Source: Massilia eurypsychrophila | GTDB taxonomy: Bacteria; Pseudomonadota; Gammaproteobacteria; Burkholderiales; Burkholderiaceae_D | Assembly (NCBI RefSeq): GCF_002760655.1 | Contig: NZ_PDOC01000017.1 | Coordinates: forward strand, 61,321-125,320 | Direction: 5' to 3' | Length of the DNA stretch: 64,000 bases | Shown here: one piece after another, positions 55,780 to 62,782 of the stretch | Layout of the letters: each line of letters opens with the position of its first letter | Position numbering within the stretch: the first letter of the stretch is position 1 | The notes under the pieces: generated by a model | Told to the model about the DNA's origin: nothing | Databases searched by the model: none | What the model saw: only the letters and a program-made list of their open reading frames with translations | Position numbers and translations under genes: made by a program

Positions 55780-57186
55780 TCAAGAGCGGCGGGCGACGCC
55801 CAGCACCCGCTGGTTGGCCAGCTTTTTCAGCGCCACCGTCAGCAGGACGGCGGCCACCGTCAGCCCCAGCACCAGGCCGATCCAGAAACCGTACACTTCC
55901 ATCGGCGCGCGCGGCGCCCATGGCAGCCAGGCCGGCGCCAGCCCGAGCACGACGCCCAGCGGCAGCGAAAAGATCCAGAACGCCACCAGCTGAATCACCA
56001 TCGGCTGGCGCGTCACCTTGTAGCCGCGGATCGCGCTCGACGTCGCCACCTGGGTGGCGTCCGACAACTGGAACAGCGCGCCGAACAGCAGCAGCTGCAC
56101 GCACAGTTCCTGCACCGCCGGGTCGGACGTATAGGCGCGCGCGATTTCCCAGCGGAACAGGGCGATGAATCCGGCCGAGACGACGCCAAACGCGATCGAC
56201 ATCCACACCCCGACCCACGACACGAAGCGCGCCTTGTGCGGATCGCCTTCGCCGAGCGACTGGCCGACCCGCGTGATCAGGGCGATGCCGAAGCTGAGCG
56301 GCACCATGAATACCAGCGAGGAAAAATTGAGGGCGATCTGGTGCGCCGACACCTGCACCACGCCAAAGCGCGCCACCAGCAGGCTGATCGCGCCAAAGGC
56401 GCTCACTTCGGCAAAGTAGGTGATGCCGATCGGTACGCCAAGCCTGAGCATGCCGGCAATTTCCGGCCAGTTCGGCCACTCCCAGTGAGTGAACGGATAG
56501 GTCTGCTCGTAGGCGGGCGCTACGCGCACCCAGGCCAGCATGGCGCCGAGCATCAGCCACATGCCGGCCGCGGTCGCGACGGCGCAGCCAACGCCGCCCA
56601 GCTTCGGCATGCCAAGGTTGCCGAACACGAGCAGCCAGTTGACTCCGATGTTAAACAGCAGCCCGAGGATGGCGATGATCATCACCGGCTTGGTCTGGTT
56701 GATGCTGGTGGTGTAGCCATACAGCGCGCGGTAGCAGGCGAACGCCGGCATGCCAAGGCTGATCACGTGCACGAACATCGAGGCGCTGTCGTTGACCTCC
56801 TGGTCAAGCCCGATATGGTCGAACAGCAGCGTGGCCAGGTTGGCCGCGGCGCACGCGACCACTCCCACGCCGAGGCCTTTCCACAGCGCCTGGCGCACCG
56901 AATGGGGAATCAGGTGGTGGTTGCCGGCGCCAATCTCGTGGGCCACGACGGTGTTAATCGCCATCATCACGCCCATCACCGTCACCAGCACGATCGACCA
57001 CACCGACGCGCCGAGCGACACGGCGGCCAGTTCGGCGGCGCTGACGTGGCCGGTCATGGCGACGTCGGCCACGCCCATGCCGACAGTAGCGAGCTGGCCG
57101 ACCAGCATCGGCCAGGACAGGCGCCACAGCGCTTTGATTTCGGTGACGACGGCCGAGTTGGAGGAGGGGACGATGACGGTGGACAT
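55780..57186 (-). CDS. MATE family efflux transporter (NorM-like)
   Basis: The 468-residue protein has about 12 hydrophobic segments in two halves and the MATE motifs LWRLSWPMLVGQLATVGMGVADVAMTGHVSAAELAAVSLGASVW in the first half and VPIGITYFAEVSAFGAISLLVARFGVVQVSAHQIALN in the second. NorM-type pumps exchange cationic drugs or flavonoids for Na+ or H+. The open frame extends far upstream, but ATG 57186 gives the family start. The neighbouring genes do not suggest its substrate. Confidence 0.9.
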   Translation of the reverse strand: MSTVIVPSSNSAVVTEIKALWRLSWPMLVGQLATVGMGVADVAMTGHVSAAELAAVSLGASVWSIVLVTVMGVMMAINTVVAHEIGAGNHHLIPHSVRQALWKGLGVGVVACAAANLATLLFDHIGLDQEVNDSASMFVHVISLGMPAFACYRALYGYTTSINQTKPVMIIAILGLLFNIGVNWLLVFGNLGMPKLGGVGCAVATAAGMWLMLGAMLAWVRVAPAYEQTYPFTHWEWPNWPEIAGMLRLGVPIGITYFAEVSAFGAISLLVARFGVVQVSAHQIALNFSSLVFMVPLSFGIALITRVGQSLGEGDPHKARFVSWVGVWMSIAFGVVSAGFIALFRWEIARAYTSDPAVQELCVQLLLFGALFQLSDATQVATSSAIRGYKVTRQPMVIQLVAFWIFSLPLGVVLGLAPAWLPWAPRAPMEVYGFWIGLVLGLTVAAVLLTVALKKLANQRVLGVARRS

Positions 57187-57335
57187 GAAAGAAGCAACGG
57201 ACCAAACCGGTGATTCTACTTTATTTGCAACATTGGTAACAGTCGCAACAGCACCGGGCCGATCGGCGTGAACGCCCGGATCCAACGCACACACTGCAAC
57301 CCGACGAGCTAGCGGCGCAGGGTGCACGCCAGGCG

Positions 57336-58238
57336 TCAGCGGTTGCCGAACTCCACCGGCGGCAAACTCTTCAGGTACACATACAGCGCGCGCAGGTCGG
57401 TCTCGTTCATTTCCTTGAACGAGTTGATCGGCATCACCGGGCTGATCGCGCTGCCGTCCGGGCGCCGGCCGCTTTGCAGCGAGGCGATGAACGCCTCCGG
57501 CGTCGGGTAGCGCGCCATCACGCTGCCTTTGCCCGGTGTCAGGTTGGCGGTGGCCGGCCAGGTCGGCGGGCCGCCCGGGATCTTGCCGCCGCTCATGCGT
57601 GCACCGTGGCAGCTGATGCAGGTATTGGCGACGTAGGCGCCGTGCGCGACGGAGATAGTCGCCGCCACCGGTTGCGCCGGCGGCAGCGCATGGTCGATCT
57701 TTTCGGCCGCGTCCTGCACCACTCCGAACGCATACAGCACCTTGACCGCGGTCGGCAGCTGCACCACCGGCGTGCTGCCGGCCACCGGCGGCAACGACCT
57801 GGTGTAGGCGATCAGCGCGGCCATGTCGTCGTCGGTGAGGCGGTTGTAGTCTTCGCTCGGCATGATCATGATCGGGTTGCCGCTCGGCTTGACGCCGTGG
57901 CGAACGGTGCGCACCCAGTCCTCGATGCGGTAATTCGTGGTGACGCTGTTGGCGCCGGCGGTAATATTGGGCGAGATCACCAGCATCGGCCCTTCGTTGA
58001 CAACGGTCATGCCGCCGCCGTTGGCGCCATGGCAGTCGGCGCAGCCGCGCGTGGTAAACAGATAGCGGCCCTGTTCGATCGCGGCCGGGTCGGCCCGCAC
58101 CGTCACGGGCGCGACCGTCAGCGCGATCTTGCGGGCGACCTTGCGCTCGCCTTCCGCCTTGCCGACCACGACAGTGGCAACCCCGATCAACGCGAGCGAT
58201 ACCAGCACGAAGCTGGTGCGTTTTACCCATTTATTCAT
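57336..58238 (-). CDS. Di-haem cytochrome c protein
   Basis: The 300-residue protein has an N-terminal membrane anchor or signal (about 10-28). Two haem-binding motifs follow, CADCH near 66 and CISCH near 203, each with a downstream Met ligand candidate (MIMPSEDYNRL; PVMPINSFKEM). The arrangement is like the cytochrome subunit of periplasmic dehydrogenases (alcohol, aldose) or small electron-transfer proteins. AAGGAACC precedes the ATG. No dehydrogenase gene is adjacent, so its electron donor is unknown. It is expected in the periplasm. Confidence 0.9.
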   Translation of the reverse strand: MNKWVKRTSFVLVSLALIGVATVVVGKAEGERKVARKIALTVAPVTVRADPAAIEQGRYLFTTRGCADCHGANGGGMTVVNEGPMLVISPNITAGANSVTTNYRIEDWVRTVRHGVKPSGNPIMIMPSEDYNRLTDDDMAALIAYTRSLPPVAGSTPVVQLPTAVKVLYAFGVVQDAAEKIDHALPPAQPVAATISVAHGAYVANTCISCHGARMSGGKIPGGPPTWPATANLTPGKGSVMARYPTPEAFIASLQSGRRPDGSAISPVMPINSFKEMNETDLRALYVYLKSLPPVEFGNR

Positions 58239-58425
58239 AGCAGGTTCCTTTTCTGAACGGACTAGCCGCCGTTTTAATTTATCATCCTGGCAAGGCCTCT
58301 GATACCAAAAAGTCAAGCAACCGAGGGTTCTGATAACGAATGGATCAAGCTTTGATGCCAAGCCGTGCGCCCGCGGGCCGCACAGCGCAGTACGATGAAA
58401 GAAAAAGCCTTGCGGGAGCCAATTC

Positions 58426-59352
58426 GTGGAATACAAGGACTATTACCAGGCCCTCGGGGTCGACAAGAGCGCCTCGGCCGACGACATCAAGAAGGCCTAC
58501 CGCAAGCTGGTGCGCAAGTATCATCCCGACGTCAGCAAGTCCAAGGATGCCGACGCCAAGACCAAGGAAATCAACGAAGCCTACGGCGTGCTGGGCGACC
58601 CGGAAAAGCGTGCCGCCTATGACGAACTGGGCAGCGCTCGCCGGCCGGGCCAGGAATTTCGGCCGCCGCCCGACTGGGCCTCGTCGTATGGCGGCGCCGA
58701 CATGGACAGCGATTTCTTCTCCGACCTGTTCGCCCATGTGGGCCGGCGCTCGCGCGCCGGCGCGCGCGGCGGCAGCTTCCAGATGCGCGGCGAGGACATT
58801 CACGCCAGCATCGGCATCGACCTGGTCGACGCCTACCATGGCGCCACCCGCACCGTGACGATGCGCGCGCCGCAGCGCGATGCGGCCGGGCGCCACGTCA
58901 GCACCGACAAGCAGCTCAACGTCAACATTCCGAAAGGCGTGCTGCCGGGCCAGCAGCTGCGCCTGGCGGGGCAGGGCCATCCCGGCGTCGGCGGCGGCCC
59001 GCCGGGCGACCTGTTCCTTGAAATCGTCCTGAACCCGGACCCGCGCTACCGCGTCGAGGGCGGCAACGTGTATGAATCGGTGCCGGTGGCGCCATGGGAA
59101 GCGGCGCTCGGCGCCCACATCACCGTGCCGACGCCGTCCGGCGAGGTCGAGGTCAAAGTGCCGATCAATTCCCAGACCGGGCGCAAGCTGCGCCTGAAGG
59201 CGCGCGGGATTCCGGCCAATCCGCCCGGCGACCTGTACCTGGTGCTCGAAGTCGTGCTGCCGCCGGCCGACAACGACAGGGCGCGCCAGCTGTACGAAAC
59301 CATGGCGCGCGAATTCGGCGCGTTCAATCCGCGTGCAAGAACAGGAGGCTGA
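58426..59352 (+). CDS. cbpA: Curved DNA-binding protein / DnaJ-class co-chaperone
   Basis: The 308-residue protein has an N-terminal J-domain (about 4-70) with the HPD motif in [10 protein letters not shown] Gly/Arg linker follows ([10 protein letters not shown]), then two C-terminal substrate-binding beta domains (from about 125): [29 protein letters not shown] and [26 protein letters not shown]. It lacks the zinc-finger of DnaJ, which is typical of CbpA. It stimulates DnaK. The start is GTG at 58426 with GGGAG upstream. cbpM follows three bases later, so the pair forms the usual cbpA-cbpM operon. Confidence 0.92.
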   Translation: MEYKDYYQALGVDKSASADDIKKAYRKLVRKYHPDVSKSKDADAKTKEINEAYGVLGDPEKRAAYDELGSARRPGQEFRPPPDWASSYGGADMDSDFFSDLFAHVGRRSRAGARGGSFQMRGEDIHASIGIDLVDAYHGATRTVTMRAPQRDAAGRHVSTDKQLNVNIPKGVLPGQQLRLAGQGHPGVGGGPPGDLFLEIVLNPDPRYRVEGGNVYESVPVAPWEAALGAHITVPTPSGEVEVKVPINSQTGRKLRLKARGIPANPPGDLYLVLEVVLPPADNDRARQLYETMAREFGAFNPRARTGG

Positions 59353-59355
59353 TGA

Positions 59356-59670
59356 ATGACGCTTAACAATGCCGTTAGCGGCGTACTGATCGACCAGGTC
59401 GCCCTCAGCGTCGAGGAACTGGCGCGCGCCTGCGACGTCGAAGCTGAGTGGGTGGCGCGGCATGTGCGCGCTGGCGTGCTCGGCGGCGACATCGACGCGT
59501 CGGCGCTTGATCGTTTGCAATTCGGCAGCGCCGACCTGGTGCGCGCGCGCCGGCTGCTCAGCCTCGAAAGCGTGTTCGACGCCAACGAGGATATCGCGGC
59601 GCTGGTGCTCGACCTGGGCGACGAGATCCATCGCCTGCGCGCCCGCCTGCGGGTGCTGGGCGCCGACTAG
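59356..59670 (+). CDS. cbpM: Chaperone modulator CbpM
   Basis: The 104-residue protein has a MerR-like helix-turn-helix shape (LSVEELARACDVEAEWVARHVRAGVL) and a C-terminal helix with DLVRARRLLSLESVFDANEDIAALVLDLGDEIHRLRARLRVL. This is the CbpM pattern; it inhibits the J-domain co-chaperone CbpA by binding its J-domain. The gene starts three bases after cbpA. It converges with the outer-membrane protein gene that ends at 59690. Confidence 0.9.
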   Translation: MTLNNAVSGVLIDQVALSVEELARACDVEAEWVARHVRAGVLGGDIDASALDRLQFGSADLVRARRLLSLESVFDANEDIAALVLDLGDEIHRLRARLRVLGAD

Positions 59671-59689
59671 CAGCAACCGTTAATGCAAG

Positions 59690-61012
59690 TTAGAAGCTCA
59701 TCGGCACCCGCACCGACAGCGACACGTCCGGTGTGTCGCGTGTGACGCCGGCACCGATTGACACGTTCACGGTGCGCTTGTCGCTGAGGCGGTACGAATA
59801 CCCGATCAGCAAGGTGCCGAGCTGAGTGCGAACCGAGCCTGGCACCGGCGCGCCGTTCTGGCGCACGCGAGCGAGCGTACTGTGATCATAGCCCAGGCTG
59901 AGCGAGGTTTTCTCGTTGAGTGCCAGGCCCATGCCGAAATTGAAGCCGATCACACCGCCCGGTTCCAGCTCGCCGATCGGTTCGCGCACCCCCTCGAGAA
60001 TGAGCCGGCTGACGTTGCTGCGCTTGATGGTGTGGATGTAACTGACGCTGCCGAAGAAAATTGCTGGATCGGACGGAAACAGCCAGGTCAGGCTGGGCTG
60101 CAGTGAATAGAAGCCCGAGCCGGTCGGCAGCTCCAGCGGCAGGCCGGTGCCAGTGACATTCTCGCCGATGCAGCGCCTGGTGCAGTCGGTAACGACGTCG
60201 AACGGATCGCGCCCGGTGCGTGACTTCAGACGCAGGCCACCGATGTAATACGGTTTGTTGGCGCCGCCGTCATTGAGCTGGTAGCGCGCCGCAAGCTCGA
60301 CATCGCCGAGCGCCTTGCCGGACGTATCGAATGCTCGCTCTACCGCCGTGCCGGTGAAAATTTCGCGGCTGACCGTCGCGTCCGAACGATACACATACGG
60401 CACCTTTACTTCCACTTCCAGCCGGTTCGACAGGCCGGTGCGCCCGCTCAGCGACGCCGTAAACGTGTTGCGCTTGATTTCGCGCACGTCGATCAGGCCG
60501 ATCAGCAGGGCGGGGATGATGGTGTAGCCAACCAGCGCGACCCGGTTGCTCGACGAGTAGCCAAATTGCAGCGCCGGCTCCAGCACGTATTTTCCCTTCT
60601 GGGTCAGTACACCGGGCTGCTCGAACAGCGGGGCGATTTCGGGCGGGCGGCCGTCCTTGGCGGGCGCCTTGCCGACCGCTTGCTGCGCGCTTTGGGACTG
60701 CATTTGTACCTGGGCCTGACCTTGTGCCTCGCCCTGGGCCTGCGCGGCACTGCCCGGGCCGGTGCCGCGCTGGCTGGCCAGCAGTTCGGTGGAACCGCGC
60801 TGCATCGCGCGCAGCTGCTCGCGTTGCATACGGACTTCGCCGGACAACTGTTCGACCAGGGCTCGCTGGTCGTCAAGGGCGCTCTGTAATTTCTTCAGCG
60901 TTTCTTCCATCTGTTGCATGCTCTGGCCGTCCTGTTGGGCAAACACCGGCGGCGCAAGCAGCAAAGCTGTCAGGCCGGCGCCGCCAAGTCTTGCTACGAT
61001 TTTTCCATGCAT
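59690..61012 (-). CDS. FapF-like outer-membrane barrel with N-terminal coiled coil
   Basis: The 440-residue protein has a signal peptide (about 1-25, ending FAQ). A coiled coil (about 31-75; QMEETLKKLQSALDDQRALVEQL and onward) and a Gln/Ala-rich linker (about 80-115) follow. From about 125 comes a beta-barrel with alternating hydrophobic strands ending in SVRVPMSF, a typical C-terminal Phe. This order is that of FapF, the pore that exports Pseudomonas functional amyloid through a trimeric coiled-coil plug. Annotation pipelines often call such proteins transporter. AGGAGA precedes the ATG. It is the last gene of the operon with the C39 peptidase. Exporter role is inferred. Confidence 0.75.
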   Translation of the reverse strand: MHGKIVARLGGAGLTALLLAPPVFAQQDGQSMQQMEETLKKLQSALDDQRALVEQLSGEVRMQREQLRAMQRGSTELLASQRGTGPGSAAQAQGEAQGQAQVQMQSQSAQQAVGKAPAKDGRPPEIAPLFEQPGVLTQKGKYVLEPALQFGYSSSNRVALVGYTIIPALLIGLIDVREIKRNTFTASLSGRTGLSNRLEVEVKVPYVYRSDATVSREIFTGTAVERAFDTSGKALGDVELAARYQLNDGGANKPYYIGGLRLKSRTGRDPFDVVTDCTRRCIGENVTGTGLPLELPTGSGFYSLQPSLTWLFPSDPAIFFGSVSYIHTIKRSNVSRLILEGVREPIGELEPGGVIGFNFGMGLALNEKTSLSLGYDHSTLARVRQNGAPVPGSVRTQLGTLLIGYSYRLSDKRTVNVSIGAGVTRDTPDVSLSVRVPMSF

Positions 61013-61056
61013 TAGTCTCTCCTGTCTAGACACAAAACTTTCCGCACCTGCCCAAC

Positions 61057-61599
61057 CTAGTGCGTCCCGATCGCCCTGACGGCGGCTTCTCGCATCCCGG
61101 CTTGGAAATGCATATGCTTCAGCAGCGACGCGCTGTTGACGGTCGAACTGATCGTGGTCTGGCTGTTGATCGACTGGCCATCGAGCGTGTTCTGCACGAA
61201 GGTGCCGCCGCCGGCAAGCGCATCGCCGACGGCGAAATTGTTGCCGCCGTTCTGCACCAGCTTGGCGGAACTCAATGCGTCACGCGCCTGGCTTGCCTCA
61301 GCGCCCGTGATGTCGCGCACATTGGCAATCTGAAAATTGGTGTGGGCGACGACTGCGCCATTGATCGAGACCAGGCGTTCGATGCCAAGCGAAACGGTAA
61401 GGCCGCCGGGCACGATGAAGCCGCCGCGCATCGTGTCGAGCGCAGCGGCGTCGACCCTCCGCCAGCCGTCTGGCGCCGCGCAGATGACTTCCAGGTCCAG
61501 CGCGCGGGCGGTCAGTTGCGGCGTCGGCGCTTGCTCGCCGGCCGTCGCCGTCATGCACGCCATGGACAACAGCAGCACCGGCGTTGATCGATAGCGCAT
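61057..61599 (-). CDS. Secreted small protein with L-x-x-x-RGG motif, possible export substrate
   Basis: The 180-residue protein has a signal peptide (about 1-20, ending ATA). A pro-region runs to L54-D-T-M-R58-G59-G60-F61, after which the sequence becomes beta-prone (LTVSLGIERLVSINGAVVAHT). A Gln/Asn-rich end has FVQNTLDGQSINSQTTISSTVNS. The double Gly after a pro-region, in an operon with a C39-type peptidase, is like the leader cleavage site of peptides processed by C39 enzymes. AAGGAG precedes the ATG. It lies 12 bases before the C39 stop on the same strand. The closest comparison in the Fap system is a minor subunit such as FapE. I know no named family. Confidence 0.65.
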   Translation of the reverse strand: MRYRSTPVLLLSMACMTATAGEQAPTPQLTARALDLEVICAAPDGWRRVDAAALDTMRGGFIVPGGLTVSLGIERLVSINGAVVAHTNFQIANVRDITGAEASQARDALSSAKLVQNGGNNFAVGDALAGGGTFVQNTLDGQSINSQTTISSTVNSASLLKHMHFQAGMREAAVRAIGTH

Positions 61600-61611
61600 G
61601 GCAAACTCCTT

Positions 61612-62304
61612 CTAAAAATCGCCTGGCCCAAATTTAGGCAGGCCGACGTGATCGAGGCTGGCGCGAGCGAGGCCTTCCGCCAGCGGCGCCATCGGTGCAA
61701 CCCGCCAGTCGGCACTGCGGTTGAACGCCACGTCGCCCTTGTAGCCGTGTATGACGAACAACAGTTTGCTGGTCCACATCTGGTGGAACTGCTCGAGCGG
61801 CACCGAACGCGCGCCGCTCGACGGGTCGCCCAGCAGAACCCGGCCATCCGCCACGCCCTTGATGACCACGAAATGGTTGTATCCCTTGTCGGCCACCAGG
61901 ACGATCGCGGGCAATTTCGATTCCGCCAGTTTCTCGAGCGGTAATTCGAAGCCGTCGCCGCGCAAGCCACGGGTGGCGAGGAAACGCTGCATGTCGAGCA
62001 ACGAAAAGCCTTGCTGGCGAATCATGGCCTGGTCGCCGTTCTGGTACATCTGTTCGAACGCTTCCTGTTCGGATACGCGCATGCCGTAATGATGGGTAAG
62101 CAAAGTCGCCAGCGCGGCCGAACCGCAGCTGAAATCGTATTGCTGGCGCACCGTCGCGTCGAAGCGCACCTGCTTCAGCGTCTTTAACGGCAGCACCATC
62201 CTCATCCCCGACGCTCCCGCCAGTTCGATCGCGTGCACGGCCTGGAACGGCTGGGCCAGTAACAACGTCAAGCCCAGCGTCAGGCGTCGCTTGTGGTTCA
62301 TCAT
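61612..62304 (-). CDS. C39-type cysteine peptidase (FapD-like)
   Basis: The 230-residue protein has a signal peptide (about 1-25, ending VHA). A C39-type domain follows: RQQYDFSCGSAALATLLTHHYG with the catalytic C60 and oxyanion Gln about residue 55, GYNHFVVIKGV with H134, and LLGDPSSG with D150. All three catalytic residues are present. C39 domains cut after double Gly in leader peptides. A free-standing secreted version is typical of FapD. The gene starts on ATGATG at 62304, overlapping the TGA of the preceding gene, so translation is coupled. The likely substrates are the small secreted proteins of the operon. Confidence 0.82.
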   Translation of the reverse strand: MMNHKRRLTLGLTLLLAQPFQAVHAIELAGASGMRMVLPLKTLKQVRFDATVRQQYDFSCGSAALATLLTHHYGMRVSEQEAFEQMYQNGDQAMIRQQGFSLLDMQRFLATRGLRGDGFELPLEKLAESKLPAIVLVADKGYNHFVVIKGVADGRVLLGDPSSGARSVPLEQFHQMWTSKLLFVIHGYKGDVAFNRSADWRVAPMAPLAEGLARASLDHVGLPKFGPGDF

Positions 62305-62723
62305 CGTAGCTGCAAGTTGATCACGGTGGCGTTCTGGATGAGCACGTTTGCACCGGTGTTCTGGATGACCATCGGCAGGCCACTCATGTTGGCGAACGAA
62401 CCGCTGTCGATCGTGTTGTTTCCGCTCGAGACGTTGGTTGCTGTGTTGTTCGTCACGGTCGCGTTCAGCCGCGCGTCGCTGATCGCGGTGGCCGTGTCGG
62501 CGCCGCCGCGCGAACTGGCCAGTTGCGCCGGTTTCAGCGGCGCACCGAGGCCAGGCACCGCACGGCTTGGTTCTGCCGGCGGCGGCGCGCTCACTGCGGG
62601 TGCTGTGGGCGCTGCCGGCGCTGGTGGATCGGTGCTGGTCCGTACCGGCGCCTGCGCCATCGCGTGGGCGCTGGCACAGGCCACGCCGCCAGCGAGGGTC
62701 ATCCTCATTAAAAACTGGTTCAT
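62301..62723 (-). CDS. Secreted Pro/Ala-linker protein with RGG and Gln/Asn-Gly motifs
   Basis: The 140-residue protein has a signal peptide (about 1-24, ending AMA) and a Pro/Ala-rich linker (about 25-62). L68-A-S-S-R72-G73-G74 follows, the same spacing as in the protein at 61057. The remainder is Asn/Thr-rich (LNATVTNNTATNVSSGNNTI) and ends with MVIQNTGANVLIQNATVINL. This closing motif matches the end of the upstream repeat protein (MVMSQNSGISSLVQQSVNVQ). These Gln/Asn-Gly spacings are reminiscent of amyloid subunits such as curlins and FapB/FapC. The ATG at 62723 is just after the hairpin terminator. Subunit or nucleator function is inferred. Confidence 0.68.
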   Translation of the reverse strand: MNQFLMRMTLAGGVACASAHAMAQAPVRTSTDPPAPAAPTAPAVSAPPPAEPSRAVPGLGAPLKPAQLASSRGGADTATAISDARLNATVTNNTATNVSSGNNTIDSGSFANMSGLPMVIQNTGANVLIQNATVINLQLR

Positions 62724-62739
62724 CTGCTCTCCCTGATCG

Positions 62740-62775
62740 AAAAAACACCGCCATGCCGGATCCGGCATGGCGGTG
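62740..62775 (-). terminator. Terminator or attenuator inside the repeat-protein operon
   Basis: CACCGCCATGCCGGA (62746-62760) and TCCGGCATGGCGGTG (62761-62775) form a perfect 30-base palindrome. Read on the minus strand it is followed by T6 (62745-62740). It lies 7 bases past the stop of the repeat protein and 16 bases before the start of the next gene. It should let only part of transcription continue into the export genes. Confidence 0.85.
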
Positions 62776-62782
62776 AACGGGC

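Noticed and set aside
55780..58230. Single 816-codon frame spanning MATE and cytochrome c genes
   Set aside because: Only the part from 57186 down is MATE; the upstream part is out of frame with the real cytochrome gene.
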